Assembly (NCBI GenBank): GCA_036518215.1
Contig: DATDNP010000106.1
Span: 1-23,141, forward strand
Origin: CF-39 sp036518215
GTDB taxonomy: Bacteria > Chloroflexota > Limnocylindria > P2-11E
Direction: 5' to 3'
Length of the DNA: 23,141 bases
The notes beneath the pieces were generated by a model. That model was not told where the DNA came from. It saw only the letters and a program-made list of their open reading frames with translations, and made no database searches. Below are positions 14,751 through 22,386 of this stretch, in pieces (within the stretch, counting starts at the first letter, position 1; each line of letters starts with the position of its first letter). The position numbers were made by a program, and so were the translations under genes.

Positions 14751-15679
14751 ATCTTGCGTCGCGGGTCGAGCGCGTCGCGCAGTCCATCGCCGATGAAGTT
14801 GATCGACAGCACGACGATGAAGATGCACAGGCCCGGGAAGATCGGCCAGTGCGGCGCGATGTCGATGTAATTCTGCGAGTCGAACAGAAGACGGCCCCAC
14901 GTCGGTGTGTCGGGCGGGAACCCGAGACCGAGGAACGAGAGCGTCGACTCGGTGAGGATCGCGCCACCGACGCCGATGGTGGCGGCGACGAGCACCGGGC
15001 TCAGCACGTTCGGCATGATGTGGCGGAAGATGATGCGGCGGTCCTTCGCGCCGACGCAGCGCGCCGCCTCGACGAATTCCTTCTGCTTCAGCGACAGGAA
15101 CGAGGCGCGCACGAGCCGCGCGGTCGGCATCCAGTTCAGGATCCCGATGACGGCGACGACCATCACGAAGATGCCGACGACGGGACCCATCGCACGCTGC
15201 AGCGACTCTCGGAAGAGGTAGATGAGCACGAGGAGCAGCGGGAGGACCGGCAGCGACAGGAAGAGGTCCGTGAGGCGCATGAGCGGGTTGTCGAGCTTGC
15301 CGAAGTAGCCGGCGAAGGCGCCGATGAGCGTCCCGAGCGTGATGGCGATGAACACGGCGACGACGCCGACCGCGATCGACACGCGGCCGCCGTAGAGCGC
15401 GCGTGCGAGCAGGTCGCGTCCGAGGTCGTCCGTCCCGAACGGGTGCTCGAGCGACGGGCCTTCGAGGGCGCGCGAGAAGTCGATGTCCCCGATCTTCTGC
15501 GGCCAGATGTACGGGCCGATGAGGACGGCGAGCACGATGAAGACGAGCACCATGAGACCGAAGACGGCGAGCCGGTCGCGCGTGAACGTGTACCACGCGT
15601 CCTTCCACAGCGACCGCGCGGGGCGCATCGCGGCGGCGTCGGGCGGTGGGACCACCTGTTCGCGCGTGACGGTGGCCAT
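14747..15679 (-). CDS. Peptide-type ABC transporter permease (DppC/OppC family)
   Basis: A 310-residue inner-membrane permease. A cytoplasmic N-terminus of about 37 residues leads into the first membrane helix (about 38-59, AVFGLMVLVFIVLAVLIGPY). The conserved HPFGTDDLGRDLLARALYGGRVS segment (79-101) is diagnostic of DppC/OppC. More helices follow, and the EAA loop that docks the ATPase is at about 202-231 (EFVEAARCVGAKDRRIIFRH). GFPPDTPTWGRLL near 275 is also typical. The ATG at 15679 shares one base with the TGA of the upstream permease (TGATG), so the two permeases are co-translated as a heterodimer. The TGA stop overlaps the glycosylase CTG start. No ATPase gene is in the window. Confidence 0.95.
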   Translation of the reverse strand: MATVTREQVVPPPDAAAMRPARSLWKDAWYTFTRDRLAVFGLMVLVFIVLAVLIGPYIWPQKIGDIDFSRALEGPSLEHPFGTDDLGRDLLARALYGGRVSIAVGVVAVFIAITLGTLIGAFAGYFGKLDNPLMRLTDLFLSLPVLPLLLVLIYLFRESLQRAMGPVVGIFVMVVAVIGILNWMPTARLVRASFLSLKQKEFVEAARCVGAKDRRIIFRHIMPNVLSPVLVAATIGVGGAILTESTLSFLGLGFPPDTPTWGRLLFDSQNYIDIAPHWPIFPGLCIFIVVLSINFIGDGLRDALDPRRKI

Positions 15680-16638
15680 CAGGCGTACTTGATCCGCGGA
15701 TCGAGGACGGCGTACAGGACGTCCGCGATGAGATTGAAGAGCACGACGAGCACCGCGAAGATCATGACGACGGACGCGATGACGGGTGTGTCGCCGGTGC
15801 CGATCGACGTGACGAGGAGCTCGCCGATGCCCGGCACGTGGAACACCTGCTCCGTCACGATGGCGCCGCCGAAGACGGCGGGCACACCGAGCGCGATGAG
15901 CGTGACCACGGGGATGAGGCTATTGCGCAGGACGTGCCGGATGACGACGGCGCGCTCGAGCAGCCCCTTCGACCGTGCCGTGCGCACATAGTCGAGCGGA
16001 AGGTGTTCGAGCATCTCCGCGCGGATGTAGCGCGTCAGGATCGCCGCGTCGAAGAGGCCGAGCACCGCGATCGGCATGACGGACTGGCGGAACTGTTCGA
16101 CGAGCGATCCGAGGTCGGTGATCTTCAGGTTCGAGTCGTAGATGAACGGCAGCCACCGCAGCTTGATGCTGAAGATGATGATCAGGAGGATGCCGGTGAA
16201 GAACGTCGGCACCGAGAACCCGGCGTACGCGAAGAGCGAGATCGTGTGATCGACCGGTGAGTTCCGGCGGACCGACGAGATGAGACCGGCCGGGATCGCG
16301 ATGAGCACGCCGACGATGTAGGCGACGCCGACGACCGCGAGCGTGTTCGGGAGACGCTGCCAGATGAGGTCACCCACCGACGCGTGCGACATGAACGACA
16401 CGCCGAAGTCGCCACGAACGAACGCCGTCACCCACTTCACGTAGCGGATCGGCCACGGTTGATCGAGCCCGAGCGCCTGGCGGATGTGCTCGCGGACCTC
16501 CGGCGGAACGCGCGGGTCCGCGCCGAACTGCGAAAGCGGGTCGATGGGCGCGAGCGCGAGGATCGCGTACATGACGAAGCTGATGGCGAGCAGGGTCGGG
16601 ATGGCGATGAGCAAGCGTCGTGCGACGTACCGACCCAC
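15679..16638 (-). CDS. Peptide-type ABC transporter permease (DppB/OppB family)
   Basis: A 319-residue inner-membrane permease partnering the downstream DppC-like protein. It starts with YVARRLLIAIPTLLAISFVMY, the usual first helix (about 4-30). The periplasmic segment holds VRGDFGVSF. A second helix block is at about 97-122, and AGFSVPTFFTGILLIIIFS is at 139-157. The EAA loop is at about 217-246 (DYVRTARSKGLLERAVVIRH), and the C-terminus ends in the typical LYAVLDPRIKYA. The start is GTG at 16638, with a strong Shine-Dalgarno (AGGAGG, 5 nt spacing). The 69-nt gap to the binding-protein gene holds a perfect GC-rich hairpin that probably lowers permease expression relative to the binding protein. 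Confidence 0.95.
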   Translation of the reverse strand: MGRYVARRLLIAIPTLLAISFVMYAILALAPIDPLSQFGADPRVPPEVREHIRQALGLDQPWPIRYVKWVTAFVRGDFGVSFMSHASVGDLIWQRLPNTLAVVGVAYIVGVLIAIPAGLISSVRRNSPVDHTISLFAYAGFSVPTFFTGILLIIIFSIKLRWLPFIYDSNLKITDLGSLVEQFRQSVMPIAVLGLFDAAILTRYIRAEMLEHLPLDYVRTARSKGLLERAVVIRHVLRNSLIPVVTLIALGVPAVFGGAIVTEQVFHVPGIGELLVTSIGTGDTPVIASVVMIFAVLVVLFNLIADVLYAVLDPRIKYA

Positions 16639-16660
16639 GCGACCCTCCTGGAGCGGGGTC

Positions 16661-16690
16661 GCGGCGCGGCGGATCGCTCCGCCGCGCCGC
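16661..16690 (-). repeat. Perfect 13-bp inverted repeat between binding-protein and permease genes
   Basis: On the + strand the left arm is GCGGCGCGGCGGA, the loop TCGC and the right arm TCCGCCGCGCCGC, all 13 bases paired. It lies 17 nt after the binding-protein stop and 22 nt before the permease start. No T-run follows on the transcribed strand, so it is not a standard intrinsic terminator. Hairpins at this position in binding-protein operons are known to protect the upstream mRNA from 3' decay; that role is inferred here. Confidence 0.85.
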
Positions 16691-16707
16691 TCCCAACTAT
16701 GTCCTGG

Positions 16708-18474
16708 TTACTTGGACCAGTCCGCGATGTTCCACATCTCAGAGTCCCATACCGAGACCTTGATGCCCTTGAGGCTCTTGGACACGCCAGAGGCCGTCGG
16801 GGCGACACGCGAGATGAGCGGAATGATCGCGACGTCCTTGACGAGGATGTCGTTCGCCTGCTGAGCGAGCTGGTTGCGCTTGTTCTGGTCGGTCTCCTTC
16901 TTCAGCTGGGCGACGACGTCGTCGAACGCCTGGTTGCAGTAGCGCGCGTAGTTGCCGAGCTGCCAGTTGTTCGACTTCTGCGCGATCTGGTTGCACGTCC
17001 AACCCGACAGGAAGTACGACGTCGGGTCGGGGTCACCGGAGTTCGTGTACATCTCCACGTCGGTCCAGAAGTGGTTCGCACCGTCCGGCGACGTGTTCGT
17101 GAAGAAGGTCGATGCCGGGACCGAGAGCAGGTTCACCTTGAAGCCGATGCTCTCCCAGTTCGCCTTCATGATGTCCTGCGTCTTCTGACGCACCGCGTTC
17201 ACGGTGGTGCGGTAGCTGAGCTCGAGGCGGACGCCATTCTTGGCGCGAACGCCGTCGGAGCCCTTCACCCAGCCGTTGTCCTGGAGCTCCTTCTCGGCAG
17301 CCGCCTTGTCGAACTTGCAGACGTCGAGGCTGTCGGTCGCCTTGGACACCATCGGAGCCGGAGCCGTGAGGATGTTGCAGGTCGCCTTGCCGGCGAGGCC
17401 GTCGCCGTAGAGCTGGACAGCGACCGCGTTACGGTCGGTCGCCATCGCGAGCGCGCGGCGAACGTGGATGTCGCTCAGGAACGGGTGCTTCGTGCTCGGT
17501 TCGCCACGGTTGTCGCCGAGCGACGGGTCCGGGTTCGAGAAGTTGAGCAGGATGCGCTCGACGCTCGAGCCGTAGTTCGTGAGCAGCGTGCACTTGCTGT
17601 CCGCGGCCGCTGCCATCGGCTTGAGCACCGTGGCCTCGACCTGGAGGTTCCAACCGTAGTCCGTGTCGCCGGTCTGGCAGACGGCACGCGCGGAGGCAGC
17701 GGCGTCGCCACCACCCTTGAACGTGACCGACTTGAAGAACGGCTTGTTCGCGTCACGGTAGTTCGGGTTCATGTCGTAGAGGACGGTGTCGCCCGGCTTG
17801 AAGTCCTTGACCATGTACGGGCCGGTGCCGATCGGCTTGAGGTCCGCCGGGCAGTTCTTCGCGGCGTCGCCGACGCAGTTCTTGTACTGCGCCTGCTGGA
17901 GGATGCCGTTCGAGAAGCCGACGCCGACCTGGTAGAAGAACGGGTTCGTGTCCTTGTACTTCACCACGACGGTGTTCGGGTCCTTCGCGGTGACCGAGTC
18001 GACGCCTTCGCAACGGTCGGCGGTCGATGCGGCCGTCTTCGGGTCGCAGATGTACTTGTACGTGAATTCGACGTCAGAGGCGGTGAACGGCGTGCCGTCC
18101 GACCACTTCACGTTCTGCTTCAGCTTCCAAGTCACCTGCTTGAAGTCCGCTGTGACGCCGCCGTTCGCGACGGTCGGCACTTCCTGGGCGAGGACCGCGA
18201 CGGCGTTGCCGTCGTTGTCGAACGCCGCGAGCGGTTCGATCACGAGACGCGATGCGTCGTTGTCCTTTGTGCCGGTCGCCTGGTGCGGGTTGAGGATCGT
18301 CGGTGCCTGCCAGTAGAGGATCTTGAGGTCTCCGCCCGCGCCACGCGCCGCCGGTGTCGCCGAAGCGGATGCACCAGTTGACGCCGACGCCGACGGACCC
18401 TGGGACTGACCGCATGCCGCGACGAGCATCGCGATCGCGCCCATGGCCGCCAGAAGCCGCCTGTTTCGACTCAC
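16708..18474 (-). CDS. Extracellular solute-binding protein, peptide/nickel type (SBP family 5)
   Basis: A 588-residue lipoprotein that would capture oligopeptides or a similar solute outside the membrane and deliver it to the two downstream permeases. The signal is MSRNRRLLAAMGAIAMLVAAC, with Cys21 in the lipobox VAAC. A Ser/Ala/Thr linker follows to about residue 50. The SBP_bac_5 domain shows the usual early features: WKLKQNVKWSDGTPFTASDV (about 120-139), then IGTGPYMVKDFKPGDTV and, near 370, DIHVRRALAMATDRNAV. Several Cys pairs in the mature domain may form disulfides. GTG at 18474 was chosen over GTG at 18492 because GGGAGGT lies 9 nt upstream of the former. Codon use looks less GC-extreme than neighbours, consistent with high expression. 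The ligand is unknown. Confidence 0.95.
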   Translation of the reverse strand: MSRNRRLLAAMGAIAMLVAACGQSQGPSASASTGASASATPAARGAGGDLKILYWQAPTILNPHQATGTKDNDASRLVIEPLAAFDNDGNAVAVLAQEVPTVANGGVTADFKQVTWKLKQNVKWSDGTPFTASDVEFTYKYICDPKTAASTADRCEGVDSVTAKDPNTVVVKYKDTNPFFYQVGVGFSNGILQQAQYKNCVGDAAKNCPADLKPIGTGPYMVKDFKPGDTVLYDMNPNYRDANKPFFKSVTFKGGGDAAASARAVCQTGDTDYGWNLQVEATVLKPMAAAADSKCTLLTNYGSSVERILLNFSNPDPSLGDNRGEPSTKHPFLSDIHVRRALAMATDRNAVAVQLYGDGLAGKATCNILTAPAPMVSKATDSLDVCKFDKAAAEKELQDNGWVKGSDGVRAKNGVRLELSYRTTVNAVRQKTQDIMKANWESIGFKVNLLSVPASTFFTNTSPDGANHFWTDVEMYTNSGDPDPTSYFLSGWTCNQIAQKSNNWQLGNYARYCNQAFDDVVAQLKKETDQNKRNQLAQQANDILVKDVAIIPLISRVAPTASGVSKSLKGIKVSVWDSEMWNIADWSK

Positions 18475-18546
18475 GCCTGTGCTACCTCCCACGTCTTCCC
18501 GCGGCCGGTTCCGCCATACGGGTGGACCGGACGCCCGAGTGTGGCG

Positions 18547-18575
18547 AGGCTACATTCGTGACTCCGGTCACACAA
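18547..18575 (-). promoter_or_regulatory. Sigma70-like promoter of the ABC importer operon
   Basis: Reading the minus strand, TTGTGT (18575-18570) and TAGCCT (18552-18547) are separated by exactly 17 nt. The predicted start near 18540 leaves a leader of about 65 nt before the GTG at 18474. The -35 matches only the TTG half of the consensus. It lies in the 128-nt gap after pheT, the longest non-coding stretch apart from the T-box leader. Confidence 0.5.
18558..18571. promoter_or_regulatory. Palindrome GTGAC-N4-GTCAC inside the promoter spacer (possible operator)
   Basis: GTGAC (18558-18562) and GTCAC (18567-18571) form a perfect inverted repeat with a 4-nt centre (TCCG). It lies almost wholly between the -35 and -10 hexamers of the importer promoter, where a bound dimeric regulator would block RNA polymerase. 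No regulator gene is adjacent, so the protein that might bind it is unknown. A 5-bp half-site is short and could be chance. Confidence 0.4.
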
Positions 18576-18602
18576 GTTGATACCGGACGGGAGCCGTAGG
18601 GT

Positions 18603-21038
18603 TCAGCCCCTCAGCGTTGCTCCGAGTTGGCGTTCGAGTCGCCCCTGGATGCGCCGCATGGCCTTGTCGACCTCCTCGTCGGACAGGGTGCCGGCCGCCG
18701 ACCTGAGGACGACGCGCACGGCGAAGCTCTTCTTTCCGGGCCCGACCTGCGGTCCGCGGTAGAGGTCGCGGAGGGCGACCGACTCGACCGTCCCCTTCGC
18801 GGACTCGGCGATGGCACGCTCGATCTCGCCGTAGGGACGTGCCTCGTTCACGACGATCGCGAGATCCCGGATCGCCGCCGGATAGCGTGGCGGCGTCGCG
18901 GCGGCGGGTCGCTTTGGGGCCTCGGCGAGGAGCGCGGCCAGGTCGAGCTCCGCGATGAACGTCTCCTCGGGAAGCTCCCACTTCTCGGCGACGCGCGGAT
19001 CGAGCTGGCCGACGACCGCGGTCGTGCGGCCGTCCGCCTCGATGCGCTCCGAACGTCCGGGGTGCATGCCCGGCGCTCCGCGGGTCGCGGTACCGGTCGC
19101 GCTCGCGCGCATCGCGTCTCGCAGCGCCGCGACCGCGCCCTGGATGTCGTGCAGGTCGTAGCGGCGCTCCGGCGACAGCCATGTCTCGTTCTCGCGTACC
19201 GGGTCCGCACGCCCCGCGAGACAGATCGCGATCGTCCAGCGCTCGTCCGGGAGATCTTTCTCGCGCGCGAGATACACGGGCGCGATCTCGAAGAACGCGA
19301 CACCCGACCGGTAGCGCATGTTGCGGCGTGCGGTGTCGAGCACGCTCGCGCGGAGCGTCGGCCGCATCACCGATTGCGATGCGGTCGTCGGATTCACGAT
19401 CCGCAGTGGCTCGGGCGCGACGGGTGTCCCGTCGGCGGTGAGCCGCGTGAGCCACGCCGGATCGATCGCGCTGTATGAGATGGTGTCCTGCAGTCCCGCC
19501 CCGACGAGCACGTCGCGGGCGTGCTCGCGTGCGCGCTCGAATGGATGCGGCTCATGGACCGGCAGCGGTCCGGATGGCATGCGCGTCGGGATGCGGTCGT
19601 ACCCGACGATGCGTCCGACCTCTTCGACGATGTCCTCCGGGATGCCGATATCGGTGCGCACGGCGGGTGCGGTCGTCTCGATCGTGCCGTCGCGCAGGGT
19701 CGTCTCGAATCCGAGCCGTACGAGCGCGTCGACGGACTCCTTCGGCGTGATGTCGGCGCCGAGCACGCGCACGACGTCTGATGCCGGCATCCGGACGGTG
19801 GTACGCGGCCGCGGCTTCGGATAGACATCGGTCGCCCCGATGAGTCGCGCGGACGCGTGCTCGCGCATGAGACGCGCGGCGCGAGCGAGCGCGATGGGGA
19901 CGAGCGCCGGTGAGAGATCGATGCCGAAGCGTCGCGCGGCTGCGCTCCCGCTCGAGCCGGACAGACCGTGCGCGTCCGTCGACCGACGGATACCGCGCCA
20001 CGCGAACGACGCGGCCTCGAGCGCGACGACGGTGGTGCCCTCGCGGATCTCGCTGTCCTCGCCACCCATGATCCCGGCGAGGCCGAGCGCGCGGTCCGCG
20101 TCCGCGATGACGAGGTCGTCCGAGCGCAGCGTGCGATCGACGCCGTCCAGCGTCCGGAGCCGCTCGCCGGCACGCGCCTTTCGCGCGACGAGCACGTGCC
20201 CGTGCAGCCTTGTCGCGTCGTACGCGTGCAACGGCTGCCCGAGCTCGAGCATCACGTAGTTCGTGATGTCGACGATGTTCGAGATCGGCCGCATGCCCGC
20301 CGCGACGAGGCGCTCCTGCATCCAGGACGGCGACGGATGGATCGCGATGCCCTCGAGGTACGCGGCGCCGAAGCGCGGGCAGGCCGCCTCGTCCAGGGTC
20401 CGGACCTGGAGCAGCTTCGGGTCGAGGACGGCGCTGAGGTCGTCACCCGCCGGCGCGTGAAGCGGAGCGGCGAAGAGCGCGGAGACCTCGCGCGCGATGC
20501 CATAGATCGACAGCGCGTCGGCGCGGTTCGGCGAGATCTCGAGCGCGATGACGGCGTCACCGATCGCGTCCTGGAGCAGCTGCCCGACGGGGAGCGTCTT
20601 CGGGAGCAGCATGATGCCGTCGTGGTCTTCTCCGAGGCCGAGCTCCTTCGCGGAGAGCACCATCCCCTCGCTCTGGATGCCGCGCATCGGCTTCGGCCGC
20701 AGCACCATCGGCTGACCGGTGTGGCCGTCGATGAGCGTCGCGCCGGCCTCGGCGTACGGGACGATGTCGCCCGCGGCGATGTTCGTCGCGCCGGTGACGA
20801 CCGTCTTGATCCGGCCATTCCCGTAGTCGACCGTCGCCAGCTGGAGCTTGTCCGCGTTGGGATGCTTCTCGAGCGCGGCGATCCTGCCCACGTGGACCTT
20901 GTCGCCCCACGCGCCGGTCCGCTCGACGTGGTCGACCTCCATGCCGGCCATGTGCAGCCGGTCGGCGATCGTCGCGACGTCCGCGTCGACGGTGACGAGC
21001 TCACGTAGCCACGAGAGCGGTACTCGAAGGCTCGGCAT
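18603..21038 (-). CDS. pheT: Phenylalanyl-tRNA synthetase beta subunit
   Basis: An 811-residue subunit of the heterotetrameric class II synthetase that charges tRNA-Phe. It begins MPSLRVPLSWLRELV, the usual N-terminus. An OB-fold tRNA-binding domain spans about 40-150 (HPNADKLQLATVDYG, GIQSEGMVLSAKELGLG). The B3/B4 editing domain is at about 210-380 (RPISNIVDITNYVMLELGQP, GIMGGEDSEI). B5 is at about 400-480, the catalytic-like core follows, and the C-terminal ferredoxin-like anticodon-binding domain is at about 715-811 (PAAIRDLAIVVNEARPYGEIE, LYRGPQVGPGKKSFA broken across strands). The ATG at 21038 is 1 nt after the pheS stop; the longer open frame to 21134 lies inside pheS. Confidence 0.97.
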   Translation of the reverse strand: MPSLRVPLSWLRELVTVDADVATIADRLHMAGMEVDHVERTGAWGDKVHVGRIAALEKHPNADKLQLATVDYGNGRIKTVVTGATNIAAGDIVPYAEAGATLIDGHTGQPMVLRPKPMRGIQSEGMVLSAKELGLGEDHDGIMLLPKTLPVGQLLQDAIGDAVIALEISPNRADALSIYGIAREVSALFAAPLHAPAGDDLSAVLDPKLLQVRTLDEAACPRFGAAYLEGIAIHPSPSWMQERLVAAGMRPISNIVDITNYVMLELGQPLHAYDATRLHGHVLVARKARAGERLRTLDGVDRTLRSDDLVIADADRALGLAGIMGGEDSEIREGTTVVALEAASFAWRGIRRSTDAHGLSGSSGSAAARRFGIDLSPALVPIALARAARLMREHASARLIGATDVYPKPRPRTTVRMPASDVVRVLGADITPKESVDALVRLGFETTLRDGTIETTAPAVRTDIGIPEDIVEEVGRIVGYDRIPTRMPSGPLPVHEPHPFERAREHARDVLVGAGLQDTISYSAIDPAWLTRLTADGTPVAPEPLRIVNPTTASQSVMRPTLRASVLDTARRNMRYRSGVAFFEIAPVYLAREKDLPDERWTIAICLAGRADPVRENETWLSPERRYDLHDIQGAVAALRDAMRASATGTATRGAPGMHPGRSERIEADGRTTAVVGQLDPRVAEKWELPEETFIAELDLAALLAEAPKRPAAATPPRYPAAIRDLAIVVNEARPYGEIERAIAESAKGTVESVALRDLYRGPQVGPGKKSFAVRVVLRSAAGTLSDEEVDKAMRRIQGRLERQLGATLRG

Positions 21039-21039
21039 C

Positions 21040-22110
21040 TCAGACACTCTCCAGATAGCGCATGTCGTTCTCGTGGAACAGCCGGATGTCCGGCGTGCCG
21101 GTGAGGAGCATCGCGAGGCGCTCGACGCCACCACCGAACGCGAATCCCTGGTAGCGCGCGGGGTCGTAGCCGACGCGGCGCAGCGCGGCCGGGTGCACCA
21201 TGCCGCAACCCGCCGCTTCGATCCAGCCGGACCCGCCGCACGTGCCGCAGCGGCCGGCGTTCGCCGTCCCCGTGCCGTCGCAGACGAAGCAGTCGAATGC
21301 GATCTCCGCCGACGGCTCCGTGAACGGGAAGTAATCGGGACGGAACTTCACCTCGCGCTCGCCGCCGAACATCTGCCGCGCGAACGAATAGAGCACGCCC
21401 TTCAGGTCCGCCATCGAGAGCTGCTCGTCGATCGCGAGCCCTTCGTACTGATGGAAGATGCTCTCGTGCGTTGCGTCGGTCGCCTCGAACCGATAGCAGC
21501 GACCGGGCACGACGACGCGCACGGGCGGCTGGCGCTTCTCCATCACGCGGATCTGCATCGGTGACGTGTGCGTCCGCAGCAGCATCGGGCGATCGGGATC
21601 GTCGCCGAGCGGGTTCCCGATCCACAGCGTGTTGAACTTGTCGCGTGCCGGATGGTCGCGCGGGATGTTGAGCGCCTCGAAGTTGTAGTAGTCCCACTCC
21701 ACCTCGGGACCCTCGATGGCCTCGAACCCGAGCGACCCGAGGACGCGCGCGATCTCGCGGATCGTCCGCGCGATCGGATGCGTGCGCGCGAGACGGATCC
21801 GCCGCGGCGGGAGCGTCAGGTCGGCGCTCTCACCCAGGCTCTTCTCGATCGTCGCACCGCGCAGCGCCGCCTCGCGCTCCTCGAGCGCCGCCTCGATCCG
21901 CCGCTTCGCCTCGTTCACGGCTTGGCCGTAGGCGGGGCGCTCGGAGGCGGGGAGCGTCGCGAGCTGCTTCGTCGCCTGCGTGATGAGGCCGTCCTTGCGC
22001 GACAGATAGCGAACACGCGCGGACTCGAGCGCGCCGTCGTCCGCGGCACCGGAGATCTCCCGTACCGCGGTGTCCGCGAGCGTCGTGAGGTCCTGAAGCG
22101 TCGTCGCCAT
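21040..22110 (-). CDS. pheS: Phenylalanyl-tRNA synthetase alpha subunit
   Basis: The 356-residue catalytic subunit of phenylalanyl-tRNA synthetase. A coiled-coil N-terminal arm covers about 1-95. Class II motifs follow: LLRTHTSPMQIR (177-188), GRCYRFEATDATHESIFHQYEG (motif 2, 203-224, broken only by loop residues) and GFAFGGGVERLAML (motif 3, 322-335). Between 274 and 291 there is a four-cysteine knuckle: Cys274-x2-Cys277 and Cys288-x2-Cys291, placed just before GWIEAAGCGMVHP. Such a zinc-ribbon-like insert occurs in some bacterial PheS proteins and is absent from the E. coli type. The ATG at 22110 has a strong Shine-Dalgarno (AAAGGAG, 6 nt spacing). Expression should depend on the T-box riboswitch directly upstream. 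Confidence 0.97.
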   Translation of the reverse strand: MATTLQDLTTLADTAVREISGAADDGALESARVRYLSRKDGLITQATKQLATLPASERPAYGQAVNEAKRRIEAALEEREAALRGATIEKSLGESADLTLPPRRIRLARTHPIARTIREIARVLGSLGFEAIEGPEVEWDYYNFEALNIPRDHPARDKFNTLWIGNPLGDDPDRPMLLRTHTSPMQIRVMEKRQPPVRVVVPGRCYRFEATDATHESIFHQYEGLAIDEQLSMADLKGVLYSFARQMFGGEREVKFRPDYFPFTEPSAEIAFDCFVCDGTGTANAGRCGTCGGSGWIEAAGCGMVHPAALRRVGYDPARYQGFAFGGGVERLAMLLTGTPDIRLFHENDMRYLESV

Positions 22111-22132
22111 GTCCCGCTCCTTTCGGCAAAAC

Positions 22133-22183
22133 AAAAAGCCCGCTCTCGTCCCGTCGCTCGCGCGACGCGGGACGGAGGCGGGC
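22133..22183 (-). terminator. Intrinsic terminator of the pheST T-box leader
   Basis: A long hairpin, with outer stem GCCCGC (22183-22178) pairing with GCGGGC (22143-22138) and an inner stem GTCCCG/CGGGAC with a GTCGC/GCGAC top, is followed by TTTTT at 22137-22133. It directly follows the T-box sequence, so it is the alternative to the antiterminator. It also serves as the terminator of the upstream rpmI-rplT transcript when tRNA-Phe is charged. Confidence 0.9.
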
Positions 22184-22372
22184 CTCCGCGGTACCACCCG
22201 TGTTTCCCGCGGGACGCACCCGCGGGCACTTCATGGGGAGCGCTATCGGGCTCCACCCGGATGCGCTTTTGTGCGCATCGGCTCCGGAGCGAATTCCCGC
22301 TTCCCGTCTCGCGGTGGTCTCTCAGTCACGGACCACCTTCCCTGGAGCGACGTGGGAGCGGTACTGCTCTCC
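22133..22372 (-). ncRNA. T-box riboswitch controlling pheST (tRNA-Phe sensing)
   Basis: The 276-nt gap between rplT and pheS holds a T-box leader on the minus strand. The T-box sequence CGGGTGGTACCGCG (22200-22187) matches the family consensus. Upstream, a CGCGG can pair with its CCGCG end to form the antiterminator. Stem I runs from about 22372 to 22286, with AGTA at 22364-22361, the apical hairpin GGTGGTC/GACCACC, and a UUC specifier (Phe) at 22293-22291 in GGGAATTCG. A perfect stem III hairpin GATGCGC/GCGCATC lies at 22279-22260. Uncharged tRNA-Phe would stabilise the antiterminator and allow pheST transcription. Because it begins right after the rplT stop, it probably regulates read-through from the ribosomal-protein operon, unless a promoter lies inside rplT. 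Confidence 0.93.
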
Positions 22373-22386
22373 TTCGCAGCCTCTCT

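Noticed and set aside
14751..15608. Fusion of a permease-overlapping segment to the DNA glycosylase
   Set aside because: The open frame upstream of the glycosylase is the DppC-like gene read in the wrong frame. The encoded residues are Arg/His-rich and unlike any domain.
16384..18381. A 665-codon open frame on the + strand antisense to the binding protein and permease
   Set aside because: It spans two real genes and an intergenic hairpin, is Arg/Val/Asp-rich without motifs, and has no supporting start.
18577..18602. TTGATA and TAGGGT on the + strand as a promoter reading into pheT
   Set aside because: The spacing is only 14 nt and no + strand gene follows.
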